From contig NZ_JSYZ01000023.1 in the NCBI RefSeq assembly GCF_001293465.1, positions 1-64,000 on the forward strand: a stretch of 64,000 nucleotides of DNA, in the 5' to 3' direction. Source of the DNA: Pseudomonas asplenii. GTDB lineage: Bacteria > Pseudomonadota > Gammaproteobacteria > Pseudomonadales > Pseudomonadaceae. The notes under the pieces were generated by a model that did no database searches, was not told the origin of the DNA, and worked only from the letters and a program-made list of their open reading frames with translations. Positions 7,088 to 13,732 of this stretch are shown in pieces. A program made the position numbers and the translations under genes. Each line of letters begins with the position of its first letter. Within the stretch, counting starts at the first letter, position 1.

Positions 7088-7543
7088 CTAGAGCCAACGC
7101 CTGACCTGACTACAGTACTGAGTGAAGTCCCTGCCGAAAAGACCGGCAAGCGCTCGCTCCTCCGGCCCGATCTGGAAGCGGTTCATGTAGGTCACGAAAC
7201 CCAGCACGCCCAGGAGGGCTGGCGGCCAGGCGAGGAAGATGGACCAGGCGACCAGCACGGTGGCGAAGCCCAAATACATGGGGTTGCGGGTGTACCGGTA
7301 GATGCCCGAGCGGACCAGAGCAGAAGCCGTTTCCGGCCTCAGCGGGTTGACCGTGGTCCGTGCACGGCGGAATGAAAATACGCCAGCCAGACAAATAGTC
7401 ACACCTGCCAGCAACACGATCAGCGCCAGACCCACACGCCACTCGATAGCCAGCGCCAAGGTACCCGGCAACTGCCGGGCAGCGAACCACGCCAGTAGGC
7501 CGAACAAGGTAGCAACGAGCGGCGGAGGAATACGATTGTCCAT
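7088..7543 (-). CDS. Isoprenylcysteine carboxyl methyltransferase (ICMT) family membrane protein
   Basis: A 151-aa integral membrane protein with about four hydrophobic segments (residues 10-25, 37-57, 100-120 and the region before). It carries the SAM-binding signature of the ICMT/PEMT family: GIYRYTRNPMYLG (about 85-97) and, near the end, EERALAGLFGRDFTQYC (about 127-143). Such bacterial proteins methylate small or lipid substrates in the inner membrane; the substrate cannot be read from sequence. It is a single gene on the minus strand with its own start at 7543, facing the REP doublet. Confidence 0.8.
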   Translation of the reverse strand: MDNRIPPPLVATLFGLLAWFAARQLPGTLALAIEWRVGLALIVLLAGVTICLAGVFSFRRARTTVNPLRPETASALVRSGIYRYTRNPMYLGFATVLVAWSIFLAWPPALLGVLGFVTYMNRFQIGPEERALAGLFGRDFTQYCSQVRRWL

Positions 7544-7645
7544 AGATGAATTCCTGATAGAGATGAACTGCTATCAGGATGAGGCTTGTAGCCACTTCAG
7601 GGTCAAGCATCCTGAGCCGATGAAGACTGCGGGGCATTTGGCCCA

Positions 7646-7741
7646 TCAAGCGTCGCTCAAAAAGCGTGGAAGCGCCTGCGAGAGAGCATCAAACACCTGA
7701 GTGACCCGCCATACCCGCTTCAGGTCGTGGAGCATCGCAAC
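7646..7741 (-). pseudogene. 3' fragment of a LysR-type regulator gene
   Basis: Encodes the last 31 residues of a LysR protein (AMLHDLKRVWRVTQVFDALS, then QALPRFLSDA, stop). This closely matches the C-terminus of the complete LysR at 15515-16408 (IAMHHDLKRVRRVTLVFDAL, SQALSRFLADA). The DNA is also about 80 percent alike. Nothing else of the gene remains upstream. Confidence 0.8.
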
Positions 7742-7828
7742 CTTGGCTGAGCCTGCCCGCCAACCTCGCAACCTGGTCGGAAAGCCTAACGCCCGAGGCA
7801 CTTGTAGCCGTGCTACGCGTGGTGCCGA

Positions 7829-7862
7829 TAGTCGCTTGCACACGGAAACCTCTACAATCCGC
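7829..7862 (+). promoter_or_regulatory. Repeated promoter-like module, copy 1
   Basis: TAGTCG (7829-7834), seven variable bases, then a 21-base block ending CTCTACAATCCGC (7842-7862) that contains a TACAAT -10 like hexamer at 7853-7858. The same module with the same spacing occurs at 17125-17158. It sits 28 bases before the gene at 7890 and is probably its promoter. Confidence 0.55.
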
Positions 7863-7889
7863 ATCCCAACGTTCAAGGATGCCCGTGCG

Positions 7890-8294
7890 ATGCGTTTTCT
7901 TTCCGTGTTGTTATTGATGCTGCCCTCTCTGGCTTGGGCGCTGCCGGCGCTGAAGGACACCGAGCTTTACAGCAGCAAGGCGACGGACTGTCACGATGTG
8001 GATCTCAAGACTTGGCAGCACCCGGCCCGCGCTGTTCTGGAAAAACATGACATCAAGCTGGAACGGGTCCAGCTGTGCAACGGCGACCACTACCCTATCT
8101 TCACCGGGCAAGTGCCATACGATCCGACTGGGCAGACGAAAAACTTTTTCCTTCCGCTCTACGAGGAAATGCGCAAAGCCAATGGGAAATGGCCGTACGC
8201 AATCGTGGCCACCAGTGACAATATCGTGGTTTACGTCAGCTACCCGGCCAATGATGGGATTTCGCTGGGTTACGAGCAATTTGCGGAGCCGTAA
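7890..8294 (+). CDS. Exported hypothetical protein (134 aa)
   Basis: The ATG at 7890 starts a classical signal peptide (MRFLSVLLLMLPSLAWA, cleavage after residue 17), so the longer frame from 7701 is not the true start. The mature part (LPALKDTELYSSKATDCHDV...) has two cysteines that could form a disulphide (about residues 34 and 62) and no known domain. The product should be a small periplasmic protein. AAGGA lies about 11 nt upstream. The promoter module at 7829-7862 precedes it. I recognise no family. Confidence 0.75.
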   Translation: MRFLSVLLLMLPSLAWALPALKDTELYSSKATDCHDVDLKTWQHPARAVLEKHDIKLERVQLCNGDHYPIFTGQVPYDPTGQTKNFFLPLYEEMRKANGKWPYAIVATSDNIVVYVSYPANDGISLGYEQFAEP

Positions 8295-8463
8295 GGTAAA
8301 TCGGTCGTAAAGCCTATCAGCGTCAACGGTACGAGGCTAAAGGCAGCTACCAGGCAACAAGCTGCCCTGCTAGTCTCGCCACCAAAGCCGGGCGCTCCAA
8401 ATAGGCCTCGCGCCTTCTGCGATAGCATCGCTAAGAAAACGTAGTCAGGAACATCATCTCACC

Positions 8464-8826
8464 ATGGATCAGGATTTGAAGGTTCGGTGCCCCAACTGTG
8501 GCCATATCCCCATCAGGCTCTCGCCTACTCATAAATGCCAAGAATGCGGAGTTTTTTCTCATGAGTGGCTGATTTATGACTGGGGAAGTTTTTCCGCTGT
8601 CAGACGCCAGCACCTCAAGTACAACACCCTGATAATCAGCGTCCTGGTCATTAACATCATCTCGCTGGTGACGCTTGAATCCAGCAATCCCCTTTTATGG
8701 ATGCTAAACATTTTAGCTATTCCAGCCACAATCAGTTTATGTCTGTGCATCAAGGATCTTCGAGGGCAGGCACAGTACGAAGGGCATGACGGTAGCGCTA
8801 TTTTGCCTTGGTTTGCTTATTTTTGA
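8464..8826 (+). CDS. Zinc-ribbon membrane protein (120 aa), hypothetical
   Basis: The N-terminus holds two CxxC-type pairs, CPNCGH (about residues 9-14) and CQECG (about 25-29), a predicted zinc ribbon. It is followed by a linker (RRQHLKYNT) and two adjacent hydrophobic helices (about residues 55-75 and 82-97), then a polar tail ending AILPWFAYF. It is probably anchored in the inner membrane with the zinc ribbon in the cytoplasm. Function unknown. A weak AGGAAC lies about 12 nt before ATG. It stands alone, with low GC for this genome. Confidence 0.6.
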   Translation: MDQDLKVRCPNCGHIPIRLSPTHKCQECGVFSHEWLIYDWGSFSAVRRQHLKYNTLIISVLVINIISLVTLESSNPLLWMLNILAIPATISLCLCIKDLRGQAQYEGHDGSAILPWFAYF

Positions 8827-8925
8827 GGGGCTCTGAATAGAGAGCACCACCGTATGATTTAGCGTAGTTGGAACGCTGCTGACGGCTTATGATCAACAAT
8901 TGATCTCATTCACTTGGGTATATGA

Positions 8926-9129
8926 ATGAACGAACCTTCCGAAGCTGACCTTGTGCATCTGGCAGTTACCAAGCAAGAGCTGAAGTATTTCATCGCATGT
9001 GGACCCGCTCTGGCGCAGCACATCCCATGCAAATCACTCCCCACATATTGCGGGATGACGAAAGATGAAATCATCGCTATATCAATGAAGCTGAGGGCTT
9101 TAGCAGACAGCCTTGGCATAGACATGTGA
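8926..9129 (+). CDS. Small hypothetical protein (67 aa)
   Basis: A short soluble protein starting MNEPSEADLVHLAVTKQELK and ending ALADSLGIDM. It is predicted helical, with two cysteines. There is a second in-phase possibility four bases earlier (ATG at 8922), but in another frame. No family recognised, and only a poor RBS. Kept because the composition looks protein-like and nothing else explains the interval. Confidence 0.45.
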   Translation: MNEPSEADLVHLAVTKQELKYFIACGPALAQHIPCKSLPTYCGMTKDEIIAISMKLRALADSLGIDM

Positions 9130-9244
9130 GCGAGCACCGTCGATGACTTGAGTTGCGGTCCAGGGGCATGCAGTGGGACTGTGCATGCTCCTGGCCGATT
9201 GTGCTCTTCACGAGAGGCAGCTTCTACCCACTCGGCACCCAACA

Positions 9245-9562
9245 GACGACTCCCTTTCCCTTGAGTGAAATTTCCTAGAAAATCCCGACCGCTTGCGCCG
9301 GTCTAGCGCCGGTGGCTATCTTCGGCCTGTCACTGCACATCAGTGACAGGGTTTGGTAGCCCTGGTGTCACTAGGCGCAAAGCGCCACCTTGAGCGAGGC
9401 GCTTTTTTTCGGCCTCCGTTTCATGGTGGCCGTGCGCAGGGCGTCCTCGGACGCGCCGGGTTCCTAGTGCACCGGTCTACCAACCTGCGTACGGCCGCCA
9501 CCCTACATCGTTTGGTAGCGATGGTGACGGCTCCCTGTCTTGCACTAGGAGTATCGTGAACC
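9245..9562 (+). ncRNA. Structured leader of the second DUF6124 gene (copy B), candidate RNA switch
   Basis: Same layout as copy A with different pairing words. After CCTAGAAAATCCCGACC (9274-9290) and a 9-bp hairpin CTGTCACTG / CAGTGACAG (9327-9348) come TTTGGTAG (9352-9359) and CACTAGG (9369-9375), a hairpin GGCGC-AAA-GCGCC, and a U-rich-loop hairpin GAGGC / GCCTC (9396-9400 / 9412-9416). The long stem GGTGGCCGTGCGCAGG (9425-9440) / 9484-9502 encloses GCGTC-CTCG-GACGC and the CCGG hairpin with CCTAGTG (9463-9469) in its loop, flanked by CTACCAA (9477-9483). Downstream, TTTGGTAG (9511-9518) sits in the loop of CATCG / CGATG, and CACTAGGAG (9543-9551) contains the Shine-Dalgarno sequence. Confidence 0.72.
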
Positions 9563-9916
9563 ATGTTCAAACCCACCCCCAATCCGCCGCCCTCATCTCA
9601 TGCCGGAACCATCGATCCTCGCGTCGTAGACCAGGCGCTGGCCCACTATGACCTGAGACCAGATGCCATGCCGAAACCGGCGTCCACCTCTGTCGCTGCC
9701 GCACCACCGAACCCACCACCAACCTCGCTGAATCACGAAGACACCCTCCTCGACCTCCACTCGATCCTGCAGTCAGCCGCCGCCACGGCCTATGAGAACG
9801 CCGACAACCAGACCGGCCCGAATCGCAAGGTCGCGATGGGGGTGGTGCACCTGATTGAACTGGCACAGTTGAGAATGGGCCTGCTGGAGCAGCAGGTGGT
9901 AGTCGCCAGCCGTTGA
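9563..9916 (+). CDS. DUF6124 family protein (117 aa), paralogue 2
   Basis: Paralogue of the gene at 4676-5032. It has the same start (MFKPTPNPP), the same Pro/Ala-rich middle (residues about 35-60) and an almost identical C-terminal helical domain (HEDTLLDLHSILQSAAATAY, then ENADNQTGPNRKVAMGVVHL). The variable parts are the linker and the last few residues. AGGAG ends 11 nt before the ATG; a GTG at 9556 is an out-of-frame alternative and is not used. The gene sits directly behind leader copy B. Function unknown. Two copies about 5 kb apart suggest duplication together with the leader. Confidence 0.75.
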   Translation: MFKPTPNPPPSSHAGTIDPRVVDQALAHYDLRPDAMPKPASTSVAAAPPNPPPTSLNHEDTLLDLHSILQSAAATAYENADNQTGPNRKVAMGVVHLIELAQLRMGLLEQQVVVASR

Positions 9917-10008
9917 CGGCATCCCGGCCGATGGCGGCCATTACGCATCCGCTGTCGGCCAAGCGCTGATCTTTTAGATCCCATCAGGATTTCTTTCCCG
10001 TCAACACA

Positions 10009-10578
10009 TCACGCTGATTTCGCTGCCTGCGGCTGCTCCAACTGCTCTGCTTCGCGCAGGTCGGCGCTCAAACCGTCGCAACTGGCCGACCATTCAGCCA
10101 GCCATCGAGGCAGCGCTGGCGATTGCTTGTCCAGGCCCAAGGCATCGGCAAATTCGGCCGGTGCGACACTGCCTTTTGGCCCGCGAAACAACCCGCGCAT
10201 GACCACAACCCCAATCACGCGCCGGTCTTTGACAAAGCGGTGTTCGACGAAGCTCCACTTGTGGTCCCAGCCGAGCATGCGTGTGTGAATTTCAAAGCGC
10301 TCGAACAGCTTGAGTTCGCGGCGGAACTTGCCCCACACATCGCCCACGATAGGCATTGCGCGGTGCTTGAGTGCCACGCGAAACGCGCCGCTGCGAAGCA
10401 CATAATCCATTCGGCCGACGTCGGCCAGGGTGAAGTAGCGGCCATTGGTGACGTGGCGGTTGAAGTCCAGGTCCAATGGCCAGACGCGCAGGGGCACCAC
10501 CGTGGTGGCGAGACCGTGCACAGGGCGACGCCACGGTCGGCGCAATAGCATCAGGAAAAGGCGAAACCATAAGTTCAT
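10009..10578 (-). CDS. Hotdog-fold acyl thioesterase family protein
   Basis: A 189-aa protein. The open frame continues upstream to 11067, but that part is antisense to the AraC gene, so the start is ATG at 10578. The region LDLDFNRHVTNGRYFTLADV (about residues 36-55) is the D-x-N-x-H-x-x-N-G-x-Y active-site segment of the 4-hydroxybenzoyl-CoA-thioesterase-like hotdog fold. Later HTRMLGWDHKWSFVEHRF forms the core strands. The N-terminus is basic and hydrophobic (LWFRLFLMLLRRPWRR), perhaps a membrane-associating helix, like the THEM6-type group. Probable role: hydrolysis of acyl-CoA or acyl-carrier esters. It is divergent from the AraC regulator at 10688. Confidence 0.75.
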   Translation of the reverse strand: MNLWFRLFLMLLRRPWRRPVHGLATTVVPLRVWPLDLDFNRHVTNGRYFTLADVGRMDYVLRSGAFRVALKHRAMPIVGDVWGKFRRELKLFERFEIHTRMLGWDHKWSFVEHRFVKDRRVIGVVVMRGLFRGPKGSVAPAEFADALGLDKQSPALPRWLAEWSASCDGLSADLREAEQLEQPQAAKSA

Positions 10579-10687
10579 GCAAAAAATACCTGCTGGAGCG
10601 GAAAGATGCCGCACTCTAGAGGCGCTGTTCGGAGTAAGGTAGATGCAGAAATGACTAATTTCATGCCGATTGCGCAAAGGGATTTTC

Positions 10688-11659
10688 ATGCACGTCACGC
10701 TTCTCCTGGCCGAGTACAGCTCACAGGCCTCTGCCGCCCTGGCAATAGAGGTACTGGATGCGGCAAACCGCCTGGCGGCTCCTGCCGAGAAGCCCTTTAC
10801 CGTGTGCATCGCCTCGTTGGATGGGCTGCCTGTGAACAATGCCCTGGGACGCCCCATGCCCGTGGATGCAGGGCTCGATACGATTGATAGAACAGACCTT
10901 GTACTGATTCCTGGTTTTCTCTTCAGCCTGCGTGAGGCCCTGCCGGCTTTTGCCCAGTACGGCAGCTGGTTGCGCCACCAGCACCGCAAGGGCGCCATCA
11001 TCGCCTCCATGTGCACCGCCGCCTTCATGCTCGCCGAAGCCGGCCTGCTCGACGGTGTAGAGGCCACGACTCACTGGGCGTTCGCCGATTTTCTGCGCCG
11101 GCACTATCCGAAGGTCTGCCTGGATGAGCGCCGTATCCTTTGCGAAGACGGTCGCCTGATCAGCAGTGCCGGCGCGAGTGCCGCCATGGACCTGCTGCTG
11201 CACCTGGTTCGCCGTTTTGCCTCGTTTGAACTGGCACAACAGTGTGGCCGTTACCTGTTGGTTGACGGCGTGCGCAGCGAGCAGACGGTTTACATCAGTT
11301 GGTCGATGCCGCGTGGGCATGCGGACGAGGCGGTCATGCGCGTGCAGGACTGGATGGAGGCCAACTTCGCCGAACCCAACAGTATCGCCCAGCTGGCCGA
11401 TCAATTCGGCTTCGGCGTGCGCAACTTCAAGCGTCGCTTCAAGGAAGCCACCGGCCAAACGCCGCTGACCTACCTCCAGACCCTGCGCCTGGAAAAGGCC
11501 AAGCAATTGCTGGAAACCACCCGCCTTGGTTTTGAGGTCATCACCCACCAAGTGGGCTACGAAGACAGCAATTCGTTCAGGCGGCTTTTCTGCCGGCGTG
11601 TTGGTATCTCACCCGCGCTTTTCCGAAAGCGCTTTCATCGGCTTGCGCCGAGCACGTGA
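10688..11659 (+). CDS. AraC-family regulator with DJ-1/PfpI-like N-terminal domain (GlxA type)
   Basis: A 323-aa protein; the start at 10688 is chosen over an upstream TTG because AAAGGGA lies 6-7 nt before it. Residues 1-190 are a class I glutamine amidotransferase-like domain with the nucleophile-elbow motif ASMCTAAFMLAEAGLLDG (about 105-122) and ATTHW, typical of GlxA-type regulators. Residues about 215-315 hold two helix-turn-helix units (SIAQLADQFGFGVRNFKRRF; GFEVITHQVGYEDSNSFRRL). Ligand unknown. It is divergent from the thioesterase, separated by 109 bases, so control of that gene is plausible. Confidence 0.85.
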   Translation: MHVTLLLAEYSSQASAALAIEVLDAANRLAAPAEKPFTVCIASLDGLPVNNALGRPMPVDAGLDTIDRTDLVLIPGFLFSLREALPAFAQYGSWLRHQHRKGAIIASMCTAAFMLAEAGLLDGVEATTHWAFADFLRRHYPKVCLDERRILCEDGRLISSAGASAAMDLLLHLVRRFASFELAQQCGRYLLVDGVRSEQTVYISWSMPRGHADEAVMRVQDWMEANFAEPNSIAQLADQFGFGVRNFKRRFKEATGQTPLTYLQTLRLEKAKQLLETTRLGFEVITHQVGYEDSNSFRRLFCRRVGISPALFRKRFHRLAPST

Positions 11660-11868
11660 CAGCCCACGACTACCGGCAACTGCACGATCGATTCCCCAGG
11701 CCTGCTCATTGGACGGCCACGTGCCTTTGAGCAGGGGGCAGCGTCGCACATCGTGCTGACGGTGTTCGCCCAGAGCATGATGGGAACCGCTCAACCCGCC
11801 TACCCTGCCACCCTGTCAAAGGCGCAATCCTTGAAAACCAACCACCCGATCCCATGGGAGCACTGTAC

Positions 11869-12462
11869 ATGCCTATCGGCTTCAGGCCCGCTCAAGCCTC
11901 GGACGCGCACGACATTGCGCGCTTCTTTCAACTGACATCGGAGGGCATGGCCGATTACATATGGAGCAAGCTTGCCGCACCTGGAGAAGCCTTGCTGAGT
12001 GTCGGTGCGTCTCGCTATGCCAGGGAACAGGGCGACTTTTCCTATAAGAACTGCCTGATGGCCACTTTCGAAGGGCGCGTCATCGGCATGATGCATAGCT
12101 ATGCCTTGCGCGAGACCCCTGACAGGCCTGTCGAGACAGACCCGGTCCTCGCGCCTTATGCCGACATGGAAATACCCGACACCTTATACATCTCCAGCCT
12201 GGCCCTGGATGAGGCCTGGCGCAGCCAGGGGCTGGGCGTCGAGTTTCTTCGCCACGCCCAGCAGCGTGCCGAGGACTTAGGCCTGGATGGGCTATGCCTG
12301 ATCGATTACGCAGAAAACCACGGGGCACGCCGCTTCTACGAACGTCACGGCTTTCAAATCGTTAAAACCTGCCAGATCGTCCCGCACCCGATGCTGGGTG
12401 TCACCGGTGAAGCCTATTTGATGTATCGCCCTAACCACAACGTGCTCGAGAAAAGACCATGA
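11869..12462 (+). CDS. GNAT family N-acetyltransferase
   Basis: A 197-aa protein. Two ATGs are close together; the one at 11869 has GGGAG 8 nt upstream and starts the conserved fold (MPIGFRPAQASDAHDIARFF). The acetyl-CoA binding region is SSLALDEAWRSQGLGVEFLR (about residues 105-125), with the Q/RxxGxG-like SQGLGVE loop. The end of the fold is NHGARRFYERHGFQIV. Substrate not evident. Its stop overlaps the start of the cupin gene by four bases (ATGA), so the two are translationally coupled and probably act together. Confidence 0.82.
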   Translation: MPIGFRPAQASDAHDIARFFQLTSEGMADYIWSKLAAPGEALLSVGASRYAREQGDFSYKNCLMATFEGRVIGMMHSYALRETPDRPVETDPVLAPYADMEIPDTLYISSLALDEAWRSQGLGVEFLRHAQQRAEDLGLDGLCLIDYAENHGARRFYERHGFQIVKTCQIVPHPMLGVTGEAYLMYRPNHNVLEKRP

Positions 12463-12818
12463 ACAAGAAACTGACCGTATTCCGCGAACTGGATATCCAA
12501 CCGGTGCGCGACCTGCCCTTTTTTGAAGAGGTCGTGGAAGGCGACCCTCATACGCTAACGTCCAAGTACTATCACGATGAACAGCAGGGTCGCATTTCCG
12601 GAGAATGGGAAGCCAGCACCGGAGCGTGGCGCATCGATTACAAAGTGTGGGAGTTCTGCCATGTCCTGAGCGGATGCTGCGTCATCGAGCTTGAGGGTCG
12701 CGCCCCCGTCACACTGGCCGCTGGCGACACGTTCATTATCGAACCGGGCGCCAAGGGCAAATGGACCGTGCTGGAAGACATGAAAAAGAACTTCGTGATC
12801 CTCTTGCCTGCGAGCTAG
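12459..12818 (+). CDS. Cupin domain protein (cupin_3 / DUF861 type)
   Basis: A 119-aa single-domain cupin. KVWEFCHVLSGCCVIELEGR (about residues 61-80) and the second motif GDTFIIEPGAKGKWTVLEDM (about 88-107) match the ureidoglycolate hydrolase-like cupin_3 group, in which the second strand pair reads GDxxxxPxGxxGxW. The metal-ligand set is incomplete compared with classical cupins, as is usual in this subgroup. It overlaps the upstream GNAT gene by ATGA, suggesting a small two-gene operon. A catalytic or small-molecule binding role is possible. Confidence 0.78.
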   Translation: MNKKLTVFRELDIQPVRDLPFFEEVVEGDPHTLTSKYYHDEQQGRISGEWEASTGAWRIDYKVWEFCHVLSGCCVIELEGRAPVTLAAGDTFIIEPGAKGKWTVLEDMKKNFVILLPAS

Positions 12819-12969
12819 GCGCGGGGTCATGTTGCATCGAGCGCAGCGCAAGGACGGTTTGCATGCTCGCCTGCTGGCGGCGCTCGAATGGTCTACGGCA
12901 GGCCACGACAGCCCTCTAACTCTTGGCTGCGCTGTGGCGCATAGAACTGAGCCTTTGTAGGAGCAAACC

Positions 12970-13536
12970 TCAAAAGGGATCGAGCCGCGCGTCTATCCCC
13001 GCCTGCTTGGCCAGCGCCATCAGGTTTTCGACGCCGTCTTGCTCAACGATGCACCCCACGTACTCGTCGCCGCCGGTATCCACATGCAGAAAGCGCTTCG
13101 CGAACCGGGTCAGCCACTGATCGAAATCGACCAGTACCTGAACCATTGTCGGCGTCTCTTCCCCCGCGTAGGCATAGGCCTGTTCAATACCGCTGGTTTC
13201 AAGCAGTTTCGGCGCCAAGTACCCAAAATCGTTGACGCCGTGCACGTCCACGGCCATGAGAACCCGATGATCGGGTAACGGGTCTTTCTCAGTGCCCAAA
13301 AGACCACGGACCAGTGCGGTGGCCGGCTCCTCACCCAAGTTGTAATAGCGCGATACCCTCCTGACGAGACGCGCGCGTTCTTTTTCAGGCAGGTGTGCCA
13401 ACAAGGCATGAGTGAACGTTTTCAGCTGCGCAGCGAATGGATAAAGCTCACGCATTATCGCCGCATCGCTCAACTGTGGTTCATCGGGTGGGGGTTGTGT
13501 GAAGCGGCCGCTGAACAATCGATCGAACAAGCCCAT
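12970..13536 (-). CDS. Hypothetical protein (188 aa)
   Basis: A soluble protein with an N-terminal leader-like helix (MGLFDRLFSGRFTQPPPDEP), a helical middle (ARLVRRVSRYYNLGEEPATALVRGLLG), and an alpha/beta C-terminal part (HRVLMAVDVHGVNDFGYLAP; TMVQVLVDFDQWLTRFAKRF). It resembles the type of conserved cytosolic proteins known only by DUF numbers (perhaps DUF6630), but I am not certain. No catalytic motif stands out. The stop is followed by a relic containing ttgtaggagc. It neighbours the RTX gene but reads separately. Confidence 0.6.
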   Translation of the reverse strand: MGLFDRLFSGRFTQPPPDEPQLSDAAIMRELYPFAAQLKTFTHALLAHLPEKERARLVRRVSRYYNLGEEPATALVRGLLGTEKDPLPDHRVLMAVDVHGVNDFGYLAPKLLETSGIEQAYAYAGEETPTMVQVLVDFDQWLTRFAKRFLHVDTGGDEYVGCIVEQDGVENLMALAKQAGIDARLDPF

Positions 13537-13665
13537 CGCCGTTTATCTTCCCTGGTGGGTGAAGTCGCTGTGGCGAAGCTTAACCCAGTGGGTTGAGGAC
13601 GGCGAATGGGGTTCGGGTGATGTCAGCCTGTCTACGTATGGCAGCTATCGACCCCTGGTGTCGTT

Positions 13666-13710
13666 CAGCACCCACACCGTAGCGGTCGCGTGGACTAGAG
13701 GTGGGTGCTG
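13666..13710 (-). terminator. Inverted repeat downstream of the RTX gene
   Basis: Arms CAGCACCCAC (13666-13675) and GTGGGTGCTG (13701-13710) are perfectly complementary over 10 bp, with a 25-nt loop. It lies about 25 bases past the RTX stop. There is no T-run, so a terminator role is uncertain. Confidence 0.35.
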
Positions 13711-13732
13711 GTAGCCGGCGATCAAGGAGGTG

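Noticed and set aside
9381..9407. AGCGCC...GGCGCT followed by TTTTTTT as a simple terminator of an upstream gene
   Set aside because: There is no plus-strand gene to end here; it lies inside the leader and competes with covarying helices, so it is treated as part of the RNA switch.
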